DNA of 64,000 nt from Hymenobacter frigidus (GTDB taxonomy: Bacteria > Bacteroidota > Bacteroidia > Cytophagales > Hymenobacteraceae): assembly GCF_014640435.1 (NCBI RefSeq), contig NZ_BMGY01000005.1:112410-176409 (forward strand), written 5' to 3'. Numbering within the stretch: the first letter of the stretch is position 1; every line of letters begins with the position of its first letter. The notes under the pieces are model-generated. The model saw only the letters and a program-made list of their open reading frames with translations, was not told the DNA's origin and searched no databases. This document shows, piece by piece, positions 7,769 to 15,346 of this stretch. A program made the translations under genes and the position numbers.

Positions 7769-8493
7769 TACCAATTTCGGCTCCGTAATACCAGGCGGGT
7801 TGCCTGCAAAGCAATGGCTACCACGCTGAAGAAATAAACTAGGTCCCGCGAGTCAACCAGGCCCTTGCTCAAGTCGCGGTAGTGCGCTGCGATTCCCAAT
7901 TGACTTACATAATAGGCCGAGCTGCCCTGCAGCACCGAAGCCAGCGAATCGAAACCCGAATAAATCAGAAAACACCCCACCACCGCGACCAGAAAGGCAA
8001 TAATCTGGTCGCGCGTGAGGGCCGATGCCAGGATGCCGATGGCCGCGAACACCGCCGCCAGCAGCGCCAAACCTAAATAAGAACCCACCGTGGCGGCCGA
8101 ATCAATATTTCCCTCCGGGCTGCCCAATTTGTACACCGAGAAGTAATAGAGCAACGTCGGAATTAAGGCCAGCAAAGCCAGTAATAAACAGGCTAAATAT
8201 TTACCACCAATAATCTGTCCATCCGTCAGCGGACGGGTTAATAATAATTCAATTGTACCCGCCTTTTTTTCTTCCGCAAACGTGCGCATCGTGATGGCCG
8301 GAATCAGAAACAGGAATATCCAGGGAGCCAGCGAAAATAGCGTTTGTAAGTCGGCGTAGCCGTAATCGAGCACGCTGCTATCGGGGAAAACCCAGACGAA
8401 CAGGCCGGTTGCAATCAGAAAAACTCCCAGCACCACATAGGCGACGGGAGAATTTAGGAAAGCGTTAAATTCTTTTTGGAGGATTGTAAGCAT
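7768..8493 (-). CDS. gldF: gliding-associated ABC transporter permease GldF
   Basis: The 241-residue membrane protein begins MLTILQKEFNAFLNSPVAYV and has about six hydrophobic spans. The conserved cytoplasmic block TMRTFAEEKKAGTIELLLTRP (quoted in part: EEKKAGTIELLLTRP, residues about 73-87) is the coupling segment of the ABC-2 permease family, and the closing VLRSRNW is typical of GldF. It is the membrane channel partner of GldA and GldG. gldG overlaps it by one base. gldA lies 150 bases upstream, with a palindromic element between the two genes, so the ATPase may be translated from an interrupted or separately processed transcript. Confidence 0.92.
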   Translation of the reverse strand: MLTILQKEFNAFLNSPVAYVVLGVFLIATGLFVWVFPDSSVLDYGYADLQTLFSLAPWIFLFLIPAITMRTFAEEKKAGTIELLLTRPLTDGQIIGGKYLACLLLALLALIPTLLYYFSVYKLGSPEGNIDSAATVGSYLGLALLAAVFAAIGILASALTRDQIIAFLVAVVGCFLIYSGFDSLASVLQGSSAYYVSQLGIAAHYRDLSKGLVDSRDLVYFFSVVAIALQATRLVLRSRNW

Positions 8494-8500
8494 AGTATCT

Positions 8501-8616
8501 GAATGTCATGCTCATCTGGCGTCCGCGCAGCCGAAGCATTTCTACCGCGTGAATAATTAATTAGTATTGAGGTAGAGATGCTTCGACTGCGCGGATGTCA
8601 GATGAGCATGACGTTC
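8501..8616. repeat. intergenic palindrome, family A (GTCATGCTCATCTGGCG variant) between gldA and gldF
   Basis: Arms of 46 bp (8501-8546 and 8571-8616) are inverse complements with five mismatches, around a 24-nt AT-rich loop. The outer part reads GTCATGCTCATCTGGCGTCC and the inner end GAAGCATTTCTACC. It occupies nearly the whole gap between gldA and gldF. Confidence 0.9.
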
Positions 8617-8643
8617 TTTTTTGGTCGTTCTGTTTAATCGTTC

Positions 8644-9552
8644 TTACTTCGTCAGTTCCCCAAACACCTCTTCCAGGCTCTGGTGCTCCTGCCGCAGCCC
8701 CAGCAGTATCCAGCCTTCTTGCCCGGCCAGCCGCGACACGGCGGCGCGCACATCGGTGCCGGGCGCGGTGCGCAGCAGCACCGCGCCGTCGGGGGCGGCC
8801 TCTACGTGGCGCACGCCGGGCAGCTTGGCCAGCTTGGTCATTTCCACCGCGCCTTCAAACTCGGCGCGAACCACGGTTTCGCCGGCGGCGCGGGCCGCCA
8901 GCTCGGCCACGGGGCTGTCGGCCACCAGCTTGCCCCGGCTGATGATGAGCACGCGGGAACACAGGGCGGTGACTTCGGGCAGAATGTGAGTGCTGAAAAT
9001 AACGGTTTTGTCTTCGCCCACTTCGCGGATGAGCTGGCGGATTTCCAGAATCTGGTTGGGGTCGAGGCCGGTGGTGGGCTCGTCGAGAATGAGCACGTCC
9101 GGGTCGTGGATGAGGGCCTGGGCCAGGCCCACGCGCTGCCGATAGCCCTTGCTGAGCGCGCCGATTTGTTTGTTCTGCTCGCGGCTCAGGCCCACGCGGC
9201 GCACCAGCTCGGCCACGCGGGTGCGCAGGCCGGAGCCCCGCAGCCCGTGCACCGAGCCGATGAATTCGAGGTACTCGTGCACGTACATATCGAGGTAGAG
9301 CGGGTTGTGCTCGGGCAGGTAGCCCACGTGCCGACGCACTTCCAGGCTATTGGCCAGCACGTCGTAGCCCGCCACGCGCACGGTGCCCGCGGTGGGAGGG
9401 AGGTAGCCGGTGGCAATCTTCATGGTGGTGCTTTTGCCCGCGCCGTTCGGCCCGAGGAAACCCACGATTTCGCCCTTGCCCGCCGTGAAGCTGATGTTGT
9501 CCACGGCGTTTTGAGTGCCGTAGGTTTTGGTCAAGTGCTCAATTTCTACCAT
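8644..9552 (-). CDS. gldA: gliding-associated ABC transporter ATP-binding protein GldA
   Basis: The 302-residue ATPase has Walker A GPNGAGKST (about residues 34-42), Q-loop region LPEHNPLYLDM, signature LSKGYRQRVGLAQAL (about 133), Walker B VLILDEPTTGLDPNQ and switch His in STHILPEV. The C-terminal 80 residues form the accessory domain seen in GldA and other ABC-2 ATPases. GldA powers the GldFG membrane complex. The gene starts one base after the stop of the upstream SDR gene, so those two are co-transcribed, while gldF follows after a palindrome. The close linkage with gldF/gldG supports GldA over a generic ABC ATPase. Confidence 0.9.
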   Translation of the reverse strand: MVEIEHLTKTYGTQNAVDNISFTAGKGEIVGFLGPNGAGKSTTMKIATGYLPPTAGTVRVAGYDVLANSLEVRRHVGYLPEHNPLYLDMYVHEYLEFIGSVHGLRGSGLRTRVAELVRRVGLSREQNKQIGALSKGYRQRVGLAQALIHDPDVLILDEPTTGLDPNQILEIRQLIREVGEDKTVIFSTHILPEVTALCSRVLIISRGKLVADSPVAELAARAAGETVVRAEFEGAVEMTKLAKLPGVRHVEAAPDGAVLLRTAPGTDVRAAVSRLAGQEGWILLGLRQEHQSLEEVFGELTK

Positions 9553-9553
9553 A

Positions 9554-10246
9554 TTATTTGACCTGCGCCGGACGTAACTGAATTTCGGAAATCATGGTCG
9601 TGTCCGGGGCTTCGATGGCGTGCACGATGGCCTCGGCCACAGATTCAGGTGTCATTTTATACGGGTCAGGTTCAGCGCCTGGCTCGTTGCCATTGAAGTT
9701 GGTTTCGACGGAGCCGGGCATGACGCAGGTAACCCGAATACCGGCTGGCCGCACTTCTTTAAATAAAGCATCGGAAAAGCCGCGCACCGCGAACTTCGTG
9801 GCGCAGTAGCCCGCCATGCCGGCCGTGCCCGCCGTGCCCGCCAGCGAAGCCACGTTGATGATGTGGCCCAGCTGCTGCTTTTTCATCTGGGGCAGCACGG
9901 CACGGGTGCAGAGGAAGGTGCCCAGCACATTGGTGTCGAACATCGTTTTCCAATCGTCGACTTTGAAGCCGTCAATATCACCCATTATGCCTAGGCCGGC
10001 GTTGTTCACCAGCACGTGAATTTCGGGACCTAGCTCACGCTGGGTATTGGTGAAAGCTTCGGTAATGGAATGCTCGTCCTGCACATCACATTCGAAGAAC
10101 TGAAACCGGTCGTGGGTTAAGCCCTCGGGGGCGGTGCGGGCCCAGCCGGCCACGGCGGCCCCACGCTCGAGCAGCGCTTCGACGGTGGCGCGGCCAATTC
10201 CTTTGCTTGCGCCGGTCACGATGGCAACTTTACGGGTGAGGTCCAT
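9554..10246 (-). CDS. SDR-family NAD(P)-dependent oxidoreductase
   Basis: A classical short-chain dehydrogenase of 230 residues: cofactor motif TGASKGIG (about 12-19), ECDVQDE (acidic/Asp site), NNAGLG (about 86-91), catalytic Ser in INVASLAG and YxxxK in YCATK (about 148-152). PGSVETNF follows as in classical SDRs. Substrate cannot be predicted; many Bacteroidota relatives are annotated only as SDR. The ATG is 21 bases from the divergent head-GIN gene. Its stop is one base before gldA, so it leads the gldA transcript. Confidence 0.9.
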   Translation of the reverse strand: MDLTRKVAIVTGASKGIGRATVEALLERGAAVAGWARTAPEGLTHDRFQFFECDVQDEHSITEAFTNTQRELGPEIHVLVNNAGLGIMGDIDGFKVDDWKTMFDTNVLGTFLCTRAVLPQMKKQQLGHIINVASLAGTAGTAGMAGYCATKFAVRGFSDALFKEVRPAGIRVTCVMPGSVETNFNGNEPGAEPDPYKMTPESVAEAIVHAIEAPDTTMISEIQLRPAQVK

Positions 10247-10247
10247 T

Positions 10248-10255
10248 TATCTTTG
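10248..10255 (+). promoter_or_regulatory. Bacteroidota -7 element ahead of the head-GIN gene
   Basis: TATCTTTG matches TAnnTTTG exactly and lies 13 bases before the head-GIN start codon, implying a very short leader. It sits in the 22-base gap shared with the divergent SDR gene. Confidence 0.55.
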
Positions 10256-10268
10256 GGAAAAGTAAGGA

Positions 10269-11072
10269 ATGCAAATGCGCTATACGAGTTTGCGGCCGCA
10301 AGTTAGCGGCCTGGGGTGGTTTGGGGGGCGGCATGCGCTGGCCCGCGCCGGTGCAGTAGTGGCCCTACTGGCCGGAATGACGGCCTGCGGTCCCGGCCAC
10401 GGGGCTGATTGCCTGAAAAGCACTGGTGCAATTGTTACCCATCGGCGCGAGGTTGCCGCCGGCCTGGTCACCGTAACAGCCTACGATAACGTGGACCTGC
10501 GCCTCGTGCAAGATACCCAGACCTACGCCGAAGTGCGGGCCGGCGAAAGCCTGATTGACAACATCACCTTCACCCGCAACGGCAACAGCCTTGAAATTGC
10601 CAACACCAGCCGTTGCAACTGGGCCCGCAGCTACGACACGCCCCGGGAAGTGACGTTGCACGTGCCGCGCATGACCAACGTGTTTTTGCGCGGGCAGGGA
10701 AATATCAGCACCGTTGGCCAGTTCCGGCAAGACACCATTTTTTTTCACTTAATCGGAGCCGGTGACTACGACCTCAACGTGCAGGCCCGCCAGCTGTTCC
10801 TGGACCAGTACGAGCTGGGCGATATTAACGTAAGGGGCTCAGCCGAAGAAATGAACTTCACGCTGGGCGGCTCCGGCCGGCTGTTCGCGCAAGGGTTGGC
10901 CTTGCGCCGCTGCTACTTCACCATGACGCGCGACAGCGACGGCAACGCCCGCGTGCGCGCCACTGATGCCGTGGCCGGCACCGTGGCCGGTAATGGCACC
11001 CTGTACTACGGCGGCCCACCGGCCTTCACGGATATCCGCGTGACGGGTAAAGGCGGTAAGAAGGCCGAATAG
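10269..11072 (+). CDS. head-GIN (DUF2807-like) domain lipoprotein
   Basis: The 267-residue protein has an N-terminal basic segment, a hydrophobic stretch (AGAVVALLAGMTAC, Cys about residue 39) that could be a lipobox, and a body of short repeated beta strands such as VTVTAYDNVDLRLVQD, LHVPRMTNVFLRGQGNI and MNFTLGGSGRLF. This is the pattern of head-GIN/DUF2807 proteins, right-handed beta-helix-like envelope proteins of Bacteroidota whose function is unknown. Two in-frame ATGs (10269 and 10275) are both possible. The N-terminal 25 residues before the hydrophobic segment are longer than usual for a lipoprotein, so the actual start may be further in. Confidence 0.8.
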   Translation: MQMRYTSLRPQVSGLGWFGGRHALARAGAVVALLAGMTACGPGHGADCLKSTGAIVTHRREVAAGLVTVTAYDNVDLRLVQDTQTYAEVRAGESLIDNITFTRNGNSLEIANTSRCNWARSYDTPREVTLHVPRMTNVFLRGQGNISTVGQFRQDTIFFHLIGAGDYDLNVQARQLFLDQYELGDINVRGSAEEMNFTLGGSGRLFAQGLALRRCYFTMTRDSDGNARVRATDAVAGTVAGNGTLYYGGPPAFTDIRVTGKGGKKAE

Positions 11073-11117
11073 ATTAAAGACTTGTTCCGTAACAGGAAAC
11101 ACTGAGAAAAATTAGCG

Positions 11118-11219
11118 GTCATGCTCATCTGGCGTCCGCTTGTCGAAGCATCTCTACCGAACGACACCCAAACGATGCGGTAGAGATGCTTCGACAAGCG
11201 GACGCCAGATGAGCATGAC
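11118..11219. repeat. intergenic palindrome, family A, perfect 42-bp arms
   Basis: Arms 11118-11159 and 11178-11219 are perfect inverse complements of 42 bp around an 18-nt loop. Outer end GTCATGCTCATCTGGCGTCC, inner end GAAGCATCTCTACCG. It differs from the related copy at 8501-8616 in the middle of the arm (CGCTTGTCGAAG here), yet both arms carry the same change. It lies between the convergent head-GIN and SDR genes. Confidence 0.95.
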
Positions 11220-11292
11220 GTTCCATACATACGCTTGCTGATTCAGGAACAAGTAGTAGCGACTGTCATGCTGCGCTCCACATCGCAGAATA

Positions 11293-12018
11293 TTACCCCA
11301 AATCCCCCAGCTGCGGGCGAATCAGCAGTTCCTCGACCACGGCGTGGGGCGACAGCGAGAAAGCTGAAAATATAGCTTCTGCTACGTCTGCGGCTTGCAC
11401 GAACCGCTCGGGGGGTAAGTCTACGCCGGCCCAGCTAGCCGTGAGGGTGGGGCCGGGCAGCACGGCGGTCACGCGCACGCCGCTGGGCTTCAGCTCTTCG
11501 CGCAGGTTTTTGTTGAAGCCCAGCAGCGCGTGCTTCGCAATGCCGTAGGACCCGCCGTTGGGGTAAGCCATGATGCTGGCCGTAGAGCAAATATTGAAGA
11601 TGTGGCCCCGGCCGCGGGCAATAATGCCGGGCAGCAGCGGCAAGGTCACGTCGTAGGCACTGAGCAGGTTCACGGCCAGCATCTGGCGCAGCTGCGAGCC
11701 ATCGAGGGGTTCGTCCTGCAGGCGGCCGGGCACGAAAGCTCCGGCGTTGTTCACCAGCACCTCAATGGGCAAACCCAAGGCCAGCACGAAAGCTGCGAAA
11801 CGGGCGCAGTCTGCGGGGAGGCTGAGGTCGGCGGGCAGGGTGTGCAGCACGGCTCCGGGAACATCGACGGCCAGGGCGGTTGTGAGGGCGGCCAAGTCGG
11901 GGGCCGAGCGGGCGCAGGTGACGACGGGGTAGCCGGCGCGGATAAACCGCGCCACTACGGCCTGACCGATACCTTTGCTGCCGCCGGTCACGACAATTAA
12001 ATTTTCGTTGGTTTGCAC
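11293..12018 (-). CDS. SDR-family NAD(P)-dependent oxidoreductase
   Basis: A 241-residue classical SDR: TGGSKGIGQAVV (about residues 11-22), NNAGAFVPG (about 90), catalytic Ser in NICSTASIM, and YxxxK in YGIAK (about 157-161), followed by PGPTLTASW. The C terminus (VVEELLIRPQLGDLG) resembles that of the SDR at 9554-10246 (ISEIQLRPAQVK), and the two may be paralogues. It starts with GTG; no in-frame ATG is available upstream. Substrate unknown. Confidence 0.88.
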   Translation of the reverse strand: MQTNENLIVVTGGSKGIGQAVVARFIRAGYPVVTCARSAPDLAALTTALAVDVPGAVLHTLPADLSLPADCARFAAFVLALGLPIEVLVNNAGAFVPGRLQDEPLDGSQLRQMLAVNLLSAYDVTLPLLPGIIARGRGHIFNICSTASIMAYPNGGSYGIAKHALLGFNKNLREELKPSGVRVTAVLPGPTLTASWAGVDLPPERFVQAADVAEAIFSAFSLSPHAVVEELLIRPQLGDLG

Positions 12019-12118
12019 TGTATTTGCGTGATTTTACGTAAGGTGGCGGGTTGCCTACTTTGTTGCCGGAACCAACACCATTGCCAACTTACGGTTTTTA
12101 TTCTTTTAGTTATTTTCC

Positions 12119-12850
12119 ATGCTTAAAACTCTTGGTTCGTTCGTCCTCTTCATGCGCGGCATGGTCACGCGCACCGAGCGGTTCAGCGTCCTGTGGACTC
12201 GCACCATCGACGAAGCCATGCTCATCGGCGTCGATTCGGTGGTTATCGTGTCCATTGTGTCCGCTTTCATCGGGGCCGTAACCTGCGTGCAGATTGCCTA
12301 CAACCTCACCAATCCGCTCATTCCGCAGTCCACTATCGGCTACATGGTGCGCGAAATGACCATTCTGGAGCTGGCTCCCACCATCACGAGCATCGTGCTG
12401 GCGGGCAAAGTGGGCAGCAGCATCGCCGGCGGTCTGGGCACCATGCGCATCACCGAGCAAGTATCGGCGCTGGAGGTCATGGGCATCAATTCGACGTCCT
12501 ACCTTGTGCTGCCGCGTATTCTGGCGGCCCTGCTCATGTTTCCGCTGCTGGTTATTTTGGCCATGTTGCTTTCCATTCTGGGCGGCTACCTGGCGGGCAC
12601 CCTCACCGGCGTCATGACGGCCCAGGACTATATCGAGGGCATTCGCACCGATTTTATCCCTTACAACATTGTGTTCGCCCTCATCAAGGCCGTGGTGTTT
12701 GCCTTTCTGGTCTCGGGTATTTCCTCGTTCAAAGGCTATTACACCACCGGCGGGGCCCTCGAAGTGGGCGCGGCCAGCACCGGCGCAGTTACCAATTCCA
12801 TCATCGCCATTCTGCTGGCCGATTTTGCCCTGGCCGCTTTGCTTCTTTAA
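12119..12850 (+). CDS. mlaE: MlaE-family lipid ABC transporter permease
   Basis: The 243-residue membrane protein carries the MlaE family marks: MLIGVDSVVIVSIVSAFIGAV, an ELAPTITSIVLAGKVGSSIA block (family aLtPvltalllAGRvGaaiaAELG equivalent), MRITEQVSALEVMGINS and YLVLPRILA. About five hydrophobic spans are visible. With an MCE (MlaD) protein and the ATPase MlaF, such permeases move phospholipids between the outer and inner membranes. The mlaF-like gene follows after 99 bases. No MlaD, MlaB or MlaC gene is in the neighbourhood. In Bacteroidota the MCE subunit can be elsewhere. Confidence 0.9.
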   Translation: MLKTLGSFVLFMRGMVTRTERFSVLWTRTIDEAMLIGVDSVVIVSIVSAFIGAVTCVQIAYNLTNPLIPQSTIGYMVREMTILELAPTITSIVLAGKVGSSIAGGLGTMRITEQVSALEVMGINSTSYLVLPRILAALLMFPLLVILAMLLSILGGYLAGTLTGVMTAQDYIEGIRTDFIPYNIVFALIKAVVFAFLVSGISSFKGYYTTGGALEVGAASTGAVTNSIIAILLADFALAALLL

Positions 12851-12856
12851 GGCCAC

Positions 12857-12948
12857 GAGTGAACAGGTGAATGAGCGGGTGATAAATCCATCATTTGGCT
12901 CCGAATTCATCCATTCATTCGCTCATTCACCCATTCACTCATTGAATT
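12857..12948. repeat. imperfect palindrome of TCATTCAC-type repeats between mlaE and mlaF
   Basis: The gap between the two ABC genes is filled with GTGAATGAGCGGGTGA-type sequence on one side and ATTCATTCGCTCATTCACCC on the other, which pair imperfectly around a central ATTTGGCTCCGAAT. It is another fold-back element placed within a likely operon. Confidence 0.65.
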
Positions 12949-12949
12949 C

Positions 12950-13765
12950 ATGATTGAAGTATCCAATATCGAAAAGTCATTTGACGGTACGCCCGTGCTC
13001 AAAGGCATTTCGTGCGTGTTCGAAACCGGTAAGTGCAACTTGTTGCTCGGCGGCTCGGGCACGGGCAAGAGTGTGCTGCTCCAGTGCATTGTGGGCCTGA
13101 TGAAGCCGGATATCGGCTCTATCACCTTCGACGGCACGGTGTACACCAACAGTAAAATCGATATTCGGCAGGAAATCCGGCGCAAAATCGGGATGCTATT
13201 CCAGGGCTCGGCCTTGTTCGACTCCATGACGGTAGCCAAAAACGTGGAGTTCCCGCTCCAGATGCTGACCCCTGAAATGACGCCCGAGGAGCGCCGCGAC
13301 CGGGTCGAATTCTGCCTCAAGCGCGTGGGCCTCGAAAATGCCGGCAATAAAATGCCCGCCGAAATTTCGGGCGGTATGAAAAAGCGCGTGGGCATTGCCC
13401 GGGCCATCGCCCCGCAGTGTACCTACCTGTTTTGCGACGAACCCAACTCCGGCCTCGACCCCGCCACCAGCATCAAAATCGACAATCTAATTAAGGAAAT
13501 TACCCACGAATACGATATTACCACCGTCATCGTGACCCACGACATGAACTCGGTGATTGAAATCGGTGAGCACATTATCTTCTTGCACCAGGGCAAAAAG
13601 CTCTGGGATGGCACCAAAGACGAAATTCTGAACGCCACCGTACCTGAGCTGCGCGACTTTATTTTCAGCAGCAGCCTCGTACGGGCCGCCAAGCGCATCG
13701 ATGACGAAACCGAAGGTGGAATCTCTGCCTTCGCTGAAGAAAGCGAAGCCGGCGGCGGCATCTGA
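12950..13765 (+). CDS. mlaF: MlaF-type lipid ABC transporter ATP-binding protein
   Basis: A 271-residue ATPase: Walker A GGSGTGKS (about 35-42), signature ISGGMKKRVGIARA (about 142-155), Walker B TYLFCDEPNSGLDPATS and switch His in VTHDMNSV. The sequence FQGSALFDSMTV in the Q-loop region is the MlaF mark (FQ.gALFdsltV). It pairs with the upstream MlaE-type permease. The C-terminal 30 residues are acidic and low-complexity. A short hairpin follows the stop codon. Confidence 0.9.
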   Translation: MIEVSNIEKSFDGTPVLKGISCVFETGKCNLLLGGSGTGKSVLLQCIVGLMKPDIGSITFDGTVYTNSKIDIRQEIRRKIGMLFQGSALFDSMTVAKNVEFPLQMLTPEMTPEERRDRVEFCLKRVGLENAGNKMPAEISGGMKKRVGIARAIAPQCTYLFCDEPNSGLDPATSIKIDNLIKEITHEYDITTVIVTHDMNSVIEIGEHIIFLHQGKKLWDGTKDEILNATVPELRDFIFSSSLVRAAKRIDDETEGGISAFAEESEAGGGI

Positions 13766-13786
13766 GTACGCATTACAAATAAAGAA

Positions 13787-13834
13787 TAAATCAGAACGTC
13801 ATGCTGAGCGAAGCCGAAGCATGACGTTCTGATT
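13787..13834. repeat. short hairpin with family A ends, probable terminator
   Basis: Perfect 18-bp arms (13787-13804 and 13817-13834) containing CAGAACGTCATGCT around a 12-base loop with GAGCGAAGCCGA. The outer sequence and the loop together read like a minimal copy of the family at 37244-37339. Lying between the convergent mlaF and DinB genes, it may also serve as a terminator. Confidence 0.7.
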
Positions 13835-13843
13835 TTGTGCTCG

Positions 13844-14365
13844 TTAGCCTGTTGGAAGCAGTAATTTCAAATGCGCCAGATGGTGCTGACCATGCCACGC
13901 GTACATGGCCAGCGCTTGGTCGAGGGTGAAGGTGCGCTTGGTGGCGGGGTGATAGAACGTGCGCTGCCACTGCGCATCGGTGAGGTGCTGCAGCAGCGTA
14001 ACCCAGCGCGTATGCAGGGCCTCCAGCAGTGTGAGCGAAATGGTGATGGGCGTGGCGGCTACATCGGGCAGCTCGGCCCAGGCTTGTTCGTCGTAAGGGC
14101 GCACGGTGGGGTTGTCCTCCGTCAGGGCCAGCCGGTAGCGGAAGTAGCAGTTCATGTGTGAGTCGGCGAGGTGGTGAATGACCTGCCTACCCGTCCAGCC
14201 GCCGGGGCGGTAGGGGCGTTGCAGGCCTTCATCGCCCACTTCTTGCACTGTGGCCGTGAGTTGGGTCGGCAAGTCAACCAGCTGTTGAATGAGGGCGGTA
14301 CGCTCGGCGGTGGTCAGGGGGCCATCGGGCAATTTGGCGCGGCCAATGGGGAAACTGAGGTCCAT
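13844..14365 (-). CDS. DinB/YfiT-like putative metal-dependent hydrolase
   Basis: The 173-residue protein matches the YfiT/BstA branch of the DinB superfamily: start DLSFPIGRAKLPDGPLT, HHLADSHMN (about 64-72) and the closing HGQHHLAHLKLL (about 154-165). The three His positions form the divalent-metal site of the four-helix bundle. Relatives include Bacillus YfiT and bacillithiol S-transferases. Whether this enzyme uses a thiol cofactor is unknown. It is transcribed convergently with mlaF. Confidence 0.85.
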   Translation of the reverse strand: MDLSFPIGRAKLPDGPLTTAERTALIQQLVDLPTQLTATVQEVGDEGLQRPYRPGGWTGRQVIHHLADSHMNCYFRYRLALTEDNPTVRPYDEQAWAELPDVAATPITISLTLLEALHTRWVTLLQHLTDAQWQRTFYHPATKRTFTLDQALAMYAWHGQHHLAHLKLLLPTG

Positions 14366-14373
14366 GCGGTTGA

Positions 14374-14495
14374 ATTAAAAATTAAAAATGAGGAGTTAAA
14401 AAAGAGGAATTAAAAATCAAAAAAAGGCTGACCGAATAAGAGTAAACTCCTAGCCTGTCAGCCTTTTTAATTTTTAATTCCTCATTTTTAATTTA
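14374..14495. repeat. composite AT-rich palindrome with terminator-like core
   Basis: Outer arms contain AATTAAAAATGAGGA on the left and AATTCCTCATTTTTAATT on the right. The core is a perfect 12-bp hairpin AAAAAGGCTGAC / GTCAGCCTTTTT (14421-14432 and 14457-14468). The core could terminate transcription from the upstream bifunctional nuclease gene or protect its 3' end. The A/T-rich arms resemble the element at 28074-28131 in style but not in exact sequence. Confidence 0.75.
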
Positions 14496-14498
14496 CTC

Positions 14499-15125
14499 CT
14501 ACCCGTTGCGCTTATTGAGCTCGTCGCGGATTTTGGCGGCTTTCTCGTAGTCTTCTTTTTCGAGGGCCTGGGCTAGCATTTTGGTTAATTCATCGAGCGA
14601 CACCTGGCCGCTGGGCTCACGCGGCTCGGGCGTGACCCGTGCGGCGCGGGGCGAGTCGTCATCCTCGTCTTCATCATCTTCTTCGGCGTTGCCTTCAGTG
14701 TCGGCTTCGTCGAGGTCAGAGAGAATAATGCCGGCTTCGCTGAGCACACTCTCGACCGTGAAGATGGGCACCCCGAAACGCAAACCAATGGCAATCGCAT
14801 CGGAAGGCCGGGAGTCGATGTCAAATGTGGTGGCTCCGTCGGAACACACGATGCGCGAGTAAAACACGCCCTCCTTGAGGTCGGAAATCACCACTTCCAG
14901 AATCACCACGTGCACGTGCTCGGCAAACGATTTGAACAGGTCGTGGGTCAGCGGGCGGTTGGGGCTGATTTTTTCGATTTGAATGGCAATGCTTTGCGCT
15001 TCAAACATGCCGATGATGATGGGCAGGCGGCGGTTGCCGCCCTTCTCGCCCAGAATCAGCGCGAAGGAACCAGACTGCGACTGGCTGGACGAAAGGCCCA
15101 GGATTTCAAGCTGGATTTTTTTCAA
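14499..15125 (-). CDS. bifunctional nuclease family protein (DUF151) with UVR motif
   Basis: The 208-residue product begins KKIQLEILGLSSSQSQSGSF and carries the DUF151 bifunctional nuclease-like core: LILGEKGGNRRLPIIIGM, EAQSIAIQIE, and SRPSDAIAIGLRFGVPIF (about residues 105-122). An acidic linker (residues about 140-165) leads to a C-terminal UvrB/UvrC motif (LAQALEKEDYEKAAKIRDEL). DUF151 proteins include plant nucleases, but most bacterial members have no proven role. The start is TTG at 15125, matching the conserved N terminus; there is no upstream ATG. The 221-base gap to etfA shows no gene. Confidence 0.9.
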   Translation of the reverse strand: MKKIQLEILGLSSSQSQSGSFALILGEKGGNRRLPIIIGMFEAQSIAIQIEKISPNRPLTHDLFKSFAEHVHVVILEVVISDLKEGVFYSRIVCSDGATTFDIDSRPSDAIAIGLRFGVPIFTVESVLSEAGIILSDLDEADTEGNAEEDDEDEDDDSPRAARVTPEPREPSGQVSLDELTKMLAQALEKEDYEKAAKIRDELNKRNG

Positions 15126-15346
15126 GGGGATAAAGTAAACTGGGTGTCTGGATGCTTAGGATAAGGTGGGAGGGCCCGTAAGCAGGGCAAGGCAGCTGTT
15201 AAGAATGTGCAAATAAAGAAAAGTCCTGCCATCTGCCGCTAAAATGCCCAAAAATAACTCCCAAGGCTAGAAAAGACTTAGGGACTCAAGCCTTGGCGTT
15301 CCTGCGAATGCCACGGGCCTAAGTCCCCAAATACGTTTATTCAGGC

